64,000 bases of DNA from Bacteroidota bacterium (GCA_018267365.1 JAFDYQ010000004.1:62001-126000); one strand, 5' to 3'; positions 45,225 to 54,514 are shown, numbered from the stretch's first letter. Notes: generated by a model not told the origin, from the letters alone. Made by a program: numbers and translations.

Positions 45225-45956
45225 CTATTCAGCCTTCGTAAATTTCCGCGTAGCGATCACCTTGCCACCATCAGAGATACGGGCTATATACAGGCCGGCA
45301 TCCAGAGAGGAGAGATCTATATCCTTGTCACCGCGTACCGTGCCACTGTATACACGGCTGCCCAGCAGGTTGTAGATGTCTATCTGGCCATTATCCAGAG
45401 TGCCGGGTATAGCCAGATGGGCCATATCACGTACAGGGTTAGGATAGAACTCTATCTTGCCCGCTTCTACAGCAGTGATGCCGGTAGGGCAGGTCACGCT
45501 TTGGTTCAGTCGGGCTACGTAGGGTATGGTCAGCACACTATTGGCACTATCTGCTGCATTCCACAGGCGCAGAGTAGCGTGGCCAGAACCGGGAGTACAG
45601 TGGCCTATGATCTCCAGCTTCATGATTCCAGACTCGCCCGCATTCAGTGTAAAGCCATGCACCGCTCCGATATTGAGCACATAGCAAAGGTTTTTATCAC
45701 AGAAACCAGGGTAATCCCATCCAGCAGGGCCGGTAGACTCGATCACTGACCAGTTTACTGTCATGGTGGCATTGGTGGTATTCGTACAGTTGCCTATCAG
45801 GTCATTCTCATTGCTGGAGGCAGTAGTCCCCACATAGTTGACCGTATCATGGTCAAAGGTCAGGCTCTGCGCCTTCACCAAGCTTAATCCGGCAAACAGT
45901 ATTAGGGCTAGCGTAAAAAGTTTTTTCATCGTCTGGTATTTTAAAAAAAGGAGCAA
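45225..45956 (-). CDS. Small T9SS-secreted protein
   Basis: 243 residues: signal peptide (FTLALILFAGLSLVKAQ), an Ig-like beta region of about 150 residues (with DKNLCYVLNIGAVHGFTLNAGESG), then a type A sorting tail (VEAGKIEFYPNPVRDMAHL to TRKFTKAE). It would be exported by the T9SS encoded at 33.5-39.2 kb. No enzymatic motif; function unknown. It follows the Omp28-like gene in the same direction, separated by a terminator. Confidence 0.85.
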   Translation of the reverse strand: MLLFLKYQTMKKLFTLALILFAGLSLVKAQSLTFDHDTVNYVGTTASSNENDLIGNCTNTTNATMTVNWSVIESTGPAGWDYPGFCDKNLCYVLNIGAVHGFTLNAGESGIMKLEIIGHCTPGSGHATLRLWNAADSANSVLTIPYVARLNQSVTCPTGITAVEAGKIEFYPNPVRDMAHLAIPGTLDNGQIDIYNLLGSRVYSGTVRGDKDIDLSSLDAGLYIARISDGGKVIATRKFTKAE

Positions 45957-45975
45957 CCTTATCGGGTTGCTCCTT
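45943..45975 (-). terminator. Terminator of the Omp28-like gene
   Basis: On the minus strand GGAGCAACC and GGTTGCTCC make a nine-pair stem with a six-base loop, followed by a T tract (plus-strand A run 45943-45949). It separates the two T9SS cargo genes. Confidence 0.9.
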
Positions 45976-46001
45976 TGTAAGGTTTAGCAAAAATACTCAA
46001 A

Positions 46002-48071
46002 TTAATGAGCGACTACAAATCTTTTAACCGTTTTTTGGTTGTTGCTGGTTATCACTACATTATAGATACCTGCAGCAAGATCGCTAATGTTGGCGTCTAT
46101 CTTGTTGATACCTTGGCCATAGCTGCTGTTAGCCACCAGCTTCACAGTCTCGCCCAGTGTATTGACGATATTGATGTCAAATGCTGCTGACTCAGTCACA
46201 GCCAGTTCTATGCTCAGCAGGTCGTTAGCCGGAGTAGGATATACATTTACAGTGTTCAGGTTAGTGATATCGCGTACACCCACATTGTTATATGCATTGA
46301 TATTGATCTGGTCTATAAAGGCGTTGTCACCGTAGTCAGATGTAGCGTGGAAACGCACCCACACATTGTTCTGGCCTGCATAGTTGTCCATGTTGATAGT
46401 GTCACCCACCCAGTCAGCAGCAGAGGTAGGGCAGAAGCCTGGATTAGGTCTTTGAGCAGCTGCTACAGTAGAGAGGGCCGTTCCGCTTTTGCTCCACACT
46501 GTATTCCATGTAGTACCGCAGTCTGTAGATACTTGTACATCTACTTGATCATTGGTTGTATTGTCATATTGACTGTAGGCATGCTTGAAAGTCATATAGG
46601 CCTTAGTCGTACCTGAGAAATCAGCCTTCTCCAGGTAATAGTCACCGGTCACACCAGCCTGATCGAAATAATTCCAGAAATAGATACTCTGGTCATCGTC
46701 TGATCCGAGGAATGTCCTGTTAGGGTAGTGGCCTTGATAGTAGTTGTAATAGCTTGCGAAATAATAACTTGGGTACCAGATATCGTCGCCATTGGTAGCC
46801 TCATAGTTCATAGGATATACGGTACTATCTATGAAAGTCTGTACGATAGGCGCCTGGTATGATGTACCAAATATCTGGTGCTGAGTCTTCACTGTATCAA
46901 AGATAGATACAGAGTAATTGCTCAGGCCGTTAGGGCTGCTGAGTACGAAAGTGATGCTAGGGTAGCTGTTGCCTACTGGTACAGCTATTGGGCCGCCGTC
47001 TATCATGACGGTAGCACCAGGCTGGATAGGTTGGCTGTATGTAAAGTTATTGAGGCTGGTAGCACCAGACAGTACATTTACATTGAGGCTATTAATGGTC
47101 ACGTTACCAGTATTGATCACTGTCACGTAAGCACCGATAGAAGATGTGCTCGTAGTAGTACATGATATCTGAGGCACAGAGTCATGGTCAGCCACCATTT
47201 CCACCAGATTGGTTGGTGTCACCAGCTGGCTGATACCAGCTTGCTTTACTTCTTTACCATTATCGTCTTGTACCCAGCCGACAAAGCGTAATTGCGCCTT
47301 AGAGCGTACATAGTTAGGGATCTTCACAGCAAAGGTAAAAGTATCAGAGCGGCCTGCCAGTAGTGTATCTACGAGTTGAGAACCGGCAGCGCTAGGGAGC
47401 ATTTTTCTTACTACTTGTTCAAAAGATGTTTCTCCATTCGTACCTGGAGCGTTGACATAAGTCAGCTCATTCTCGATCAGGGCGCATCTGAATTTCAGAC
47501 TATTATGTGCACCAGCGTGAAAGTTATCAGATGTATTGACCACCGCTACTGCATAAACTGAATCATTATTGGCAGAGTAGGAGTGGGTAATAGAGATCGC
47601 ACAAGGAGACATAATAGCGCGACGCTGATTAAAACCCGGAGAGATCGGCGTCACTGATGCTGGGGGAGAGTTAAAGTTATTGACAGAGGTTGTATCAAAA
47701 TAGTAGTACATATTGTTCAGTGCACTGTTTGCGCCACTGGTAGGTCCCTGTACTGGATAATCAAGGCCGTCATTTTTGGCGAATGGAGCGAAGCTGACAT
47801 TGTAGTAGGTCATCCGATTATTAGCATCGGTCTTATACGAGTTGTAGATCGGACCTGCACTAGGGATAGGTACTTGATAGGCTATATGGATGAATGAATC
47901 AGTCGCATTGAGATCGACAAACCTCTTTACGTACGGATTGACACCTGCGCATGGGTTGCAATTCTCCCCTGTGAATTCTTCCAGGAGGACCACCCGCGGC
48001 GTAGACTGGGCGCTCACAGTCAGCGAGGCAGAGAGAAGTGCGCCTGCGAAAAGCGCGTAAATTTTTTTCAT
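46002..48071 (-). CDS. Omp28-like T9SS-secreted protein
   Basis: 689 residues. A signal peptide (LFAGALLSASLTVSAQ) is followed by a thioredoxin-fold Omp28-like domain with VLLEEFTGENCNPCAGVNPY (CxxC at about residue 37) and FIHIAYQVPIPSAGPIY. A middle beta region and a jelly-roll-like segment near 430-590 (QATGVTGDYYLEKADF type, with VDVQVSTDCGTTWNTVW) come next, and the chain ends in a type A sorting tail (VNVYPTPANDLLSIEL to VKRFVVAH). Likely surface or secreted; Omp28-type proteins have been linked to adhesion or redox, but the role here is unknown. Confidence 0.85.
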   Translation of the reverse strand: MKKIYALFAGALLSASLTVSAQSTPRVVLLEEFTGENCNPCAGVNPYVKRFVDLNATDSFIHIAYQVPIPSAGPIYNSYKTDANNRMTYYNVSFAPFAKNDGLDYPVQGPTSGANSALNNMYYYFDTTSVNNFNSPPASVTPISPGFNQRRAIMSPCAISITHSYSANNDSVYAVAVVNTSDNFHAGAHNSLKFRCALIENELTYVNAPGTNGETSFEQVVRKMLPSAAGSQLVDTLLAGRSDTFTFAVKIPNYVRSKAQLRFVGWVQDDNGKEVKQAGISQLVTPTNLVEMVADHDSVPQISCTTTSTSSIGAYVTVINTGNVTINSLNVNVLSGATSLNNFTYSQPIQPGATVMIDGGPIAVPVGNSYPSITFVLSSPNGLSNYSVSIFDTVKTQHQIFGTSYQAPIVQTFIDSTVYPMNYEATNGDDIWYPSYYFASYYNYYQGHYPNRTFLGSDDDQSIYFWNYFDQAGVTGDYYLEKADFSGTTKAYMTFKHAYSQYDNTTNDQVDVQVSTDCGTTWNTVWSKSGTALSTVAAAQRPNPGFCPTSAADWVGDTINMDNYAGQNNVWVRFHATSDYGDNAFIDQININAYNNVGVRDITNLNTVNVYPTPANDLLSIELAVTESAAFDINIVNTLGETVKLVANSSYGQGINKIDANISDLAAGIYNVVITSNNQKTVKRFVVAH

Positions 48072-48261
48072 TGCCGTTTGTTTTTTGATTTTTTAAGTAA
48101 AGAATAACGTGACGTGAATATCACAATAATTTTCTGAAACAAAACAATTTATCGGCGGAAATTTCGCTGTGTATAAAATCCTCTCAATCCATTGAAAATG
48201 AATCAACTGACAAACTGTTTGCCTTTCTGGACAAACCGGTAAAAATGCTGATTTCCAAGGC

Positions 48262-49413
48262 TTATTGCAGTACCTCTTTCAGCTTCTCCTCCAGCTCCTC
48301 GCCGCGCAGGTTTTTAGCTATGATCTTACCCTCCTTATCCAGCAGAAACTGCGCCGGTATAGAGTTGACCCCGTAGGTGCGCGCCGCAGCCGACTGCCAG
48401 CCCGCCAGGTCGCTCACGTGATACGGCCATATCAGGCCATCCTGCTCTATGGCGCCTTTCCACTTGCCGGCGTCCTGGTCCAGAGACACACTATAGATCG
48501 TAAAGCCCTTATCCTTAAATTTATTATACGCCGCCACTACATTAGGGTTCTCCCTCCTGCACGGACCGCACCACGAGGCCCAAAAGTCCAGCAGCACCAC
48601 CTTGCCCCTCAGAGAGCTCAGCTTTACCTCCTTGCCACTCGGATCCTTAAATGCCAGCTCAGGAGCCTGCGCGCCGATAGCCGTCTGCGCCTGAGACTGC
48701 TCAGCCATCTGCTGCTGCTTGATCTGTGCCTCCATATTGGCTACCTGCGTAGCCATTTCCTTGGCATAGCTGGAGTTTGGCATTTCCTTATTCAGGCGCT
48801 CTACTATCGCTTTATTCTCAGCAGGGTAGCGGTCCATACGCAGGAAGCTCGTATAGTATAGCGCTACTAGCACATCCTTGGTAGCGGCAGCTTTTTGCTT
48901 CATGGTATTTTCCAGCTGCATGCCGGCAGTCTGTATGGCTGTAGCCATCTTCTGCAGGGTATCCATACCCGCGCCACTATTCTGCGCCATCTGAAACTGG
49001 TTATTCATAGTCTGCAGCTTCTGCTGCTGCTCGCTGATCGTCTTGATCGCCTCCTGAAACTCCGTATTGCTTTCCGTCCCCTTCGTGAACTTCGCCCCCG
49101 TGCCCGGCGTATTGTAGTCCAGCTCCACCTTATACGGTTTATTCTCCAGCAGCATCAGCCACGCGTGCTGATTGTCTATCCGCAGGCGGTAGAAGCCCTT
49201 CTCCGCCGTACTGCTCAGGTGAAAGTCACCTCCTCCGGCTATCTTGGCGCTATCTATCACCGTGATCTGGCTCAGGTTGAGCCGCTCCAGGTAGATCGTG
49301 CCGCTGCCGCCCTTCACAGAGCCATCTATGGTATATTTAGTCCCATCACCCGCGCTGTTGCACGAGGTCATGGCCACCAGTATCAGTACTACGAGCGATG
49401 TCAGTCTTTTCAT
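48262..49413 (-). CDS. TlpA/ResA-like thiol-disulfide lipoprotein with DUF4369
   Basis: 383 residues: lipoprotein signal with Cys after VAMTS, an N-terminal DUF4369 domain (YTIDGSVKGGSGTIYLERLN to KVELDYNT), a helical linker rich in Gln, and a C-terminal AhpC/TSA thioredoxin fold with the redox motif FWASWCGPCRREN. Such Bacteroidota lipoproteins are periplasmic thiol-disulfide oxidoreductases, probably reducing or isomerising exported proteins or haem ligands. No partner gene is adjacent. Confidence 0.9.
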   Translation of the reverse strand: MKRLTSLVVLILVAMTSCNSAGDGTKYTIDGSVKGGSGTIYLERLNLSQITVIDSAKIAGGGDFHLSSTAEKGFYRLRIDNQHAWLMLLENKPYKVELDYNTPGTGAKFTKGTESNTEFQEAIKTISEQQQKLQTMNNQFQMAQNSGAGMDTLQKMATAIQTAGMQLENTMKQKAAATKDVLVALYYTSFLRMDRYPAENKAIVERLNKEMPNSSYAKEMATQVANMEAQIKQQQMAEQSQAQTAIGAQAPELAFKDPSGKEVKLSSLRGKVVLLDFWASWCGPCRRENPNVVAAYNKFKDKGFTIYSVSLDQDAGKWKGAIEQDGLIWPYHVSDLAGWQSAAARTYGVNSIPAQFLLDKEGKIIAKNLRGEELEEKLKEVLQ

Positions 49414-49429
49414 TGTTTTATTTCTAAGC

Positions 49430-49640
49430 TTTATCGTATCAAACCATTAACCGCAAAGATCGCGGAGGCCGCAAAGGTATTATAAATTAATCTCCGCGTT
49501 CTTTGCGTTCTCCGCGGTCAAAACCTTTTTGCGTTTTCGCGTCAGCCTGTCTGCAGACAGGTTTTTGCTGTTAAACCTGTATTCTTTTGTATTCAAATAA
49601 TTCTTTGCGGCCTTTGCGGCTTTGCGTGCAAAATTGTATT
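49430..49640. repeat. CTTTGCG-type low-complexity intergenic repeats
   Basis: The gap between gatB and the TlpA-like gene is filled with variants of CTTTGCGGCC, CCGCAAAG and CCGCGGT, plus a perfect hairpin GCCTGTCTGCAGACAGGT. Related stretches occur before ogt and at 55.95-56.30 kb. No gene is supported. Confidence 0.55.
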
Positions 49641-49645
49641 CGTAT

Positions 49646-51097
49646 TTACCCCGCCAGCAGCTCCGTCAGTATCTTATTCGTCAGCTTAGGGTCCGCCTTC
49701 CCCGCCGACCCCTTCATCACCTCACCCACAAATAGCCCCAGCAGCCCCTTCTGGCCCGCCTGATAGGCCTTCACCTTATCCGGGTACTTCGCCAGCACCG
49801 CCACCGCCAGGTCCTTGATCATCCCCTCATCACTGCTCTGCAGCAGATTCAGGCGCTCCAATACCGCCAGTGGACTCTCAGTCGGATTGGCCACCAGCTC
49901 CGGCAGCATCCGCTGCGACGCCACGGCAAAGTTCGTCTTGCCCGCATCTATCAGCGCTATCAGGTCGGCTATCGTCTGTGGTTTCACCGTCAGCTCGGAT
50001 ATCTCCAGCGCATTCTCATTCAGGTATGACTTGATCGGGCCCAGCAGCCAGTTAGATGCCGCCTTGTAGTTCTTTGTCAGCGTCAGCAGGTCATTGAGGT
50101 AGAAGGCCGTGTCCTTATCATCCGTGATCACGCGCGCATCATACTCCGGCAGGCCATACGTAGTCGTGTACTCTGCTATCAGGTCGCGGCTCAGCTTTGG
50201 CATGGCCGCGCGCACCGCGTCTACATACTCCTCCGTCACGATCACAGGCGGCAGGTCCGGCTCGGGAAAGTACCTGTAGTCATGCGCCAGCTCCTTGCTA
50301 CGCTGCGGCAGCGTCACCCCCTTCAGCGCATCATAGCCGCGCGTCTCTTGCGCCAGGCGCTCCCCGCGCTCCATCAGCTCCACCTGCCGCTCAAACTCAT
50401 ATTCTATCGCCTTCTTTACATTGCGCATCGAGTTCATGTTCTTCACCTCCACGCGCGGGTTCAGGCCCGTATCGCCCTTCAGGCGGATCGAGATATTCGC
50501 ATCACAGCGCATCGATCCCTCCTCCATATTACCATCGCAGATATCCAGGTAGCGCACCAGCTTCCGCACCTCGGTCAGGTACTGGTAGGCCTCATCACCA
50601 CTGCGGATGTCCGGGCGGCTCACTATCTCTATCAGCGGCACACCGGCACGGTTCAGGTCCACGAGGGTATAGTACGGGTCCAGGTCGTGTGTGCTCTTGC
50701 CCGCGTCCTCCTCCATGTGGATACGCTCCAGGCCCACCCGCTTGCGCTCACCTGCCACCTCAAACTCTATAAACCCATTCTCACACAGCGGCGTCTTGTC
50801 CTGCGTGATCTGGTAGCCCTTCGGCAGGTCGGCATAGAAGTAGTTCTTCCTCGCGAACTGGTTCTCCCGCCTGATCGTGCTGCCCGTTGCCAGGCCTATC
50901 TTCACGGCGTATTCTATCGCCTTGCGGTTCACGCGGGGAAGGGTACCCGGGTGACCCAGAGAGACCGGGCTCACCTGCGTATTGGGCGCAGCGCCAAAGG
51001 CCGCCGAGTCCCCGCAGTACATCTTACTCAGGGTGCTGAGCTGCGCATGCACCTCCAGCCCCACTATCACCTCATATTTATCCGAAACTGATGACAT
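49646..51097 (-). CDS. gatB: Asp-tRNA(Asn)/Glu-tRNA(Gln) amidotransferase subunit B
   Basis: 483 residues. GatB forms the amidotransferase with GatA and GatC and carries the kinase and tRNA-binding parts. Seen are YEVIVGLEVHAQLSTLSKMYC, PVSLGHPGTLPRVN, FYADLPKGYQITQ, RIHMEEDAGKSTHD, GVPLIEIVSRPDIRSGDEAY and MRCDANISIRLKG, with a C-terminal YqeY-like helical tail. All are family hallmarks. It needs GatA and GatC, which are not in the window. Confidence 0.96.
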   Translation of the reverse strand: MSSVSDKYEVIVGLEVHAQLSTLSKMYCGDSAAFGAAPNTQVSPVSLGHPGTLPRVNRKAIEYAVKIGLATGSTIRRENQFARKNYFYADLPKGYQITQDKTPLCENGFIEFEVAGERKRVGLERIHMEEDAGKSTHDLDPYYTLVDLNRAGVPLIEIVSRPDIRSGDEAYQYLTEVRKLVRYLDICDGNMEEGSMRCDANISIRLKGDTGLNPRVEVKNMNSMRNVKKAIEYEFERQVELMERGERLAQETRGYDALKGVTLPQRSKELAHDYRYFPEPDLPPVIVTEEYVDAVRAAMPKLSRDLIAEYTTTYGLPEYDARVITDDKDTAFYLNDLLTLTKNYKAASNWLLGPIKSYLNENALEISELTVKPQTIADLIALIDAGKTNFAVASQRMLPELVANPTESPLAVLERLNLLQSSDEGMIKDLAVAVLAKYPDKVKAYQAGQKGLLGLFVGEVMKGSAGKADPKLTNKILTELLAG

Positions 51098-51164
51098 AAT
51101 ATCTATATAGCTAAGCCGTCAAAGTAAAGCATTTTTGAGCGGGGAGGCAACCGGCGCTGTTAAG

Positions 51165-51326
51165 GGCATTCACTCATCATTCTCTGGTCTAAGCTTTCAG
51201 CTTAGACTTATTCATTGTGTTAAGCTTTCAGCTTGACTGTTTGCAATGACGGGACGCAAGCTGAAAGCTTGCCAGATGGTGGGTCTAAGTTACGCTTCGC
51301 TAAACTTAGACCAGTGGGGGATTAGG
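51165..51326. repeat. Palindrome-rich tandem unit 1
   Basis: About 162 bases holding four hairpins: GTCTAAGCT/AGCTTAGAC, GTTAAGCT/AGCTTGAC, GCAAGCT/AGCTTGC and a longer GGTCTAAGTT/AACTTAGACC. The first three share the core AAGCTTTCAGCTT or its complement. A second unit follows directly. Confidence 0.85.
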
Positions 51327-51497
51327 GGCATTCACTCGTGCGCGTTTGCGGCCATTCTCTGGTCTAAGCTTTCAGCTTAGACATATTTATTGCGTTAAGC
51401 TTTCAGCTTGACTGTTTGCAATGACGAGACGCAAGCTGAAAGCTTGCCAGATGCTGGGTCTAAGTTACGCTTCGCTAAACTTAGACCAGTGGGGGAG
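51327..51497. repeat. Palindrome-rich tandem unit 2
   Basis: A near copy of unit 1 (51165-51326), with the same four hairpins in the same order and a short unrelated stretch at its start. Together the two units and the following inverted repeat fill the 588-base gap between gatB and the CxxCxGxG gene, in which no other gene is seen. Confidence 0.85.
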
Positions 51498-51517
51498 CGC
51501 GGTACCACCATCCGAGC

Positions 51518-51565
51518 GGCACAAGAACCCCACGGATAAACCACCCTGCATTCTTGCGCCATAGG
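51518..51565 (+). repeat. Left inverted repeat of the two-gene island
   Basis: A 48-bp sequence that begins GGCACAAGAAC and ends CCACCCTGCATTC then TTGCGCCATAGG. It recurs in inverted orientation at 54442-54490 with about 41 identical positions; only a six- to seven-base central patch and one other base differ. Each copy can also fold on itself (GGCACAAGAA with TTCTTGCGCC). Confidence 0.9.
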
Positions 51566-51685
51566 ACTGGGGCTTGCCTACGGGTCAAGTATGATGTAAA
51601 TGCAGAAATTAATTATATTATCACCGATTTTACTAAAAATTTTTTTTTATTTCGGATAAATCATGTTTATTGCAAAAAAAAATCT

Positions 51686-52792
51686 ATGATTTGGACTTAT
51701 ATATCGCGTATTACAGCTGGAGTTTTTTGTAATATACTTTTTCTTTCAAGCGTTAGTGCTCAGCTAAAACTAACGGACCTAGTTACCATGCAATCTGCCA
51801 ATGCGGAAAAAGTAAAAACCTTTTTCTCCGTATCAGGATACGAATGGACAGGTTCAGAAAATGACAAACCTGATTTTCAAATTGACGGTTATACCTTATA
51901 TAATGATGCTATAACTTGGTCGAGATCTTCAGAAACTGTCAAGTATCTTACCCATAGCGGGTACCAAAATATCATAACGTACTCGTTACCTCAACAAGAG
52001 TTTAGCAATCTAGAAAATCAGCTAAAAACACAGTCTAGTTTCGTGTCATCTCAGATAAAGGATAATCAGTTAATCAGTAAATATCAAAAAGGCAATCTGC
52101 AATTCATATTTAAAGCCTCCAAGGATGGTTATTACAGCATTAATCAAATTATTGTATTTAATGCGAGTGATGTACATAATCGAATCTCTAAGCTTTGTGA
52201 CGCCTGTAAAGGAAAGGGTATAAACCAACAATATGCTCAATGCACGCATTGTAATGGTCGAGGTAAATCTAATTGCAACAATTGCCGCGGTACTGGAACG
52301 CTACAATGCAGTTATTGTAAAAGTGGAAAGTTAAACTGTTATTCATGCAACGGACAAGGGAAAACCAATTGCTATTCGTGCAATGGTAGAGGAATCCGTA
52401 ATTGTAATCAGTGTTACGGAAAGGGATCCCAAAGTTGTAACGCTTGTAGGGGATCAGGGAAAATAAATCAGTATATAGGAGTAACAACCTTGCAACTTAC
52501 CTGTGGCCGCTGCAAGGGTTCAGGGGCTGTTCAATGTGGAAACTGTTCAGGTGTTGGAAGTTATAAATGTGATGCCTGTGATGGTACCGGGGGGAAAACC
52601 TGCTCGTCATGCAACGGCAATGGATCCAAAGTGTGTGGACACTGCAATGGCAACTATTCAAGTTCGTGTACCTATTGCTCCGGCACAGGTATAAGCCGAG
52701 AAGCTTGCTACTATTGTCAAGGAAATGGGCATACCAATCAAGTTGTATCCAGCACATGTCCTGTTTGCCAAGGCTCCCGTCTCAAAAATTAA
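51686..52792 (+). CDS. Secreted protein with 16 CxxCxGxG-type motifs
   Basis: 368 residues. A signal peptide (ITAGVFCNILFLSSVSAQ) leads into a unique domain of about 160 residues (SGYEWTGSENDKPDFQIDGY onward). From residue about 180 come 16 consecutive DnaJ-type zinc motifs, such as CDACKGKG, CTHCNGRG, CNNCRGTG, CYSCNGQG, CGRCKGSG and CTYCSGTG. DnaJ has four such motifs and a J domain; here there is no J domain and the protein is exported. The array could bind up to eight zinc ions and form a long rod. The ATG at 51686 was chosen because the frame above it overlaps the flanking repeat. The region is AT-rich (about 37-40% GC in sampled lines, against about 65% in gatB). It is followed 26 bases on by a WG-repeat lipoprotein. 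Function unknown. Confidence 0.8.
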   Translation: MIWTYISRITAGVFCNILFLSSVSAQLKLTDLVTMQSANAEKVKTFFSVSGYEWTGSENDKPDFQIDGYTLYNDAITWSRSSETVKYLTHSGYQNIITYSLPQQEFSNLENQLKTQSSFVSSQIKDNQLISKYQKGNLQFIFKASKDGYYSINQIIVFNASDVHNRISKLCDACKGKGINQQYAQCTHCNGRGKSNCNNCRGTGTLQCSYCKSGKLNCYSCNGQGKTNCYSCNGRGIRNCNQCYGKGSQSCNACRGSGKINQYIGVTTLQLTCGRCKGSGAVQCGNCSGVGSYKCDACDGTGGKTCSSCNGNGSKVCGHCNGNYSSSCTYCSGTGISREACYYCQGNGHTNQVVSSTCPVCQGSRLKN

Positions 52793-52817
52793 TTATACAA
52801 ACCCTTAATTCAATACT

Positions 52818-54434
52818 ATGCGAGCTTTACGTTTTACTATTTTAATTCTCTTTTCCATCGCTTTATCATCATGTAGTTACTTTGGAAAATCCAAAGCGTC
52901 ATATAAGCTAATTCCATATGTGTCAGGCGACAAGTGGGGGTATATTGATAAAGACGGAAAGATCGTGATAAATCCCCAATTCGAATTTGCTGGCCTCTTT
53001 TATGATGGTCTTGCGCTGGTAAAATCTGCAGATGATAAATATGGCTATATCGATGAGGATGGAAAATATAAGATTAATCCTACCTATAAATACGCTACTC
53101 CCTTTTCTGAAGGTCTGGCATCTGTCGTTGTAGAAAACGGACAACCACAAATAATTAATAATAATGGAGATGTCAAAGCAACCATAGCAACAGCAGAATA
53201 TTGCGGAGTCTTTCAGCAGGGTTTAGCCCCAGTGAAAATTGGAGAAAAATGGGGGTTTATCAATAAAAATGGTGATGTTAAGATTAATCCACAATTTGAC
53301 CAAGTATCTGCATTTTCTGAAAATATGGCGCAGGTAGCATCTTACAATGCCGAAAAAAAGGAGGTAACTTGGGGGTATATTAATAAGGATGGTGAAATAA
53401 AAGTCAATTATCAATTTAAATCATGCTCTCAGTTTAAGGATGGCTTGGCCTTGGTTAGCAATGGTACAAAATATGGATATATTGACGAGTCGGGCAAATT
53501 CGTTATCAATCCTCAATTTGATGCTGCAACTGATTTTAAGAATGGCTATGCTCGTATCGTTCAGGGCTCTCAATTCGGATTTATTGATAAGAAGGGCAGT
53601 ATTGTAATCAATCCACAATTTAGCTATGCTGATGAATTTTCGAATGACTTGGCAGCTGTAAAGAGCTCAGATGGAAAGGTAGGCTTCATAAACTCTGATG
53701 GAAAGTATGTAATCAATCCCCAATTTGATAGAGCTACAGCTTTTTTAGGTGATATCGCAGTTGTATCGAGTGGTAATAAATGGGGTATTATTAATAAAGA
53801 AGGTAAATATTTAGTTAATCCACAGTTTGATGGAGTAAATGTTTCAGACTTGGTGAGTAATAGTTACGTGGAATCTGACTATTTTGATGTTGCAGGTATC
53901 GTACAGAAATTTTGCGAGAATTGTACTGAGCGACAAATTAGAGGAATCTCTCTGGATTGTAATATGGGGAAGGTAAAACAGCTTTTTCCTGAAGTTCAAG
54001 TGGGTGATGAATATAACTGGAGAGCTTTTACGAATAAGCCAATCACGTTGAATGATAATGCTAAAATAACTCAAACAGCATTTGAGTTTAGCCAATCTCC
54101 TATATTAAGTAAAAATCCCGTGACCCGCAGTGAAGATTATTACGACCCCGCTTGGCAAACTACTTCTAAGCGTGATGTTTTCGACCACTATGATATAAAA
54201 TATAATGATGATGCAGCTCTGAGTAAATTGGCATTTCAACTTGAATTTTCAGGAAAAAATGTAAGAGAGAAGCAAGATGATATTGTGAAAGGAATAAATG
54301 ATGAGTTCGTTTCCAAGTGTAAGCTTCGTCCAACGGAGAACCCCAATATTTTCGAAAACGACCAAATTAGTATGGAAGTCAGCGGCTCAAAGCTTCAACC
54401 CGTATATTTGTTTACTTTGAAGAAAACTTCTTAG
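52818..54434 (+). CDS. WG-repeat lipoprotein
   Basis: 538 residues: lipoprotein signal (FTILILFSIALSSCS), then about nine WG repeats of roughly 30 residues, such as KWGYIDKDGKIVINPQFEFA and KYGYIDESGKFVINPQFDAA; the third is degenerate. A unique C-terminal domain of about 190 residues (from VESDYFDVAGIVQKF) follows. WG arrays are beta-rich and thought to bind proteins or polymers. It lies 26 bases after the CxxCxGxG gene in the same direction, so the two probably form one unit inside the inverted repeats. The region is AT-rich like its partner. Function unknown. Confidence 0.85.
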   Translation: MRALRFTILILFSIALSSCSYFGKSKASYKLIPYVSGDKWGYIDKDGKIVINPQFEFAGLFYDGLALVKSADDKYGYIDEDGKYKINPTYKYATPFSEGLASVVVENGQPQIINNNGDVKATIATAEYCGVFQQGLAPVKIGEKWGFINKNGDVKINPQFDQVSAFSENMAQVASYNAEKKEVTWGYINKDGEIKVNYQFKSCSQFKDGLALVSNGTKYGYIDESGKFVINPQFDAATDFKNGYARIVQGSQFGFIDKKGSIVINPQFSYADEFSNDLAAVKSSDGKVGFINSDGKYVINPQFDRATAFLGDIAVVSSGNKWGIINKEGKYLVNPQFDGVNVSDLVSNSYVESDYFDVAGIVQKFCENCTERQIRGISLDCNMGKVKQLFPEVQVGDEYNWRAFTNKPITLNDNAKITQTAFEFSQSPILSKNPVTRSEDYYDPAWQTTSKRDVFDHYDIKYNDDAALSKLAFQLEFSGKNVREKQDDIVKGINDEFVSKCKLRPTENPNIFENDQISMEVSGSKLQPVYLFTLKKTS

Positions 54435-54441
54435 TTGGCTG

Positions 54442-54490
54442 CCTATGGCGCAAGAATGCAGGGTGGGCTAGTGCGTGGCGTTCTTGTGCC
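54442..54490 (-). repeat. Right inverted repeat of the two-gene island
   Basis: The inverted copy of the 51518-51565 repeat, starting CCTATGGCGCAAGAATGCAG eight bases after the WG-gene stop and ending GTTCTTGTGCC. Confidence 0.9.
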
Positions 54491-54514
54491 GAAGACAGAA
54501 TCAAAGAACCACCT

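Noticed and set aside
51165..51497. CRISPR array or integron attC sites
   Set aside because: Only two long units with internal hairpins and no spacers of even length; the GTTAAGC words lack the paired attC core spacing and no integrase is nearby.
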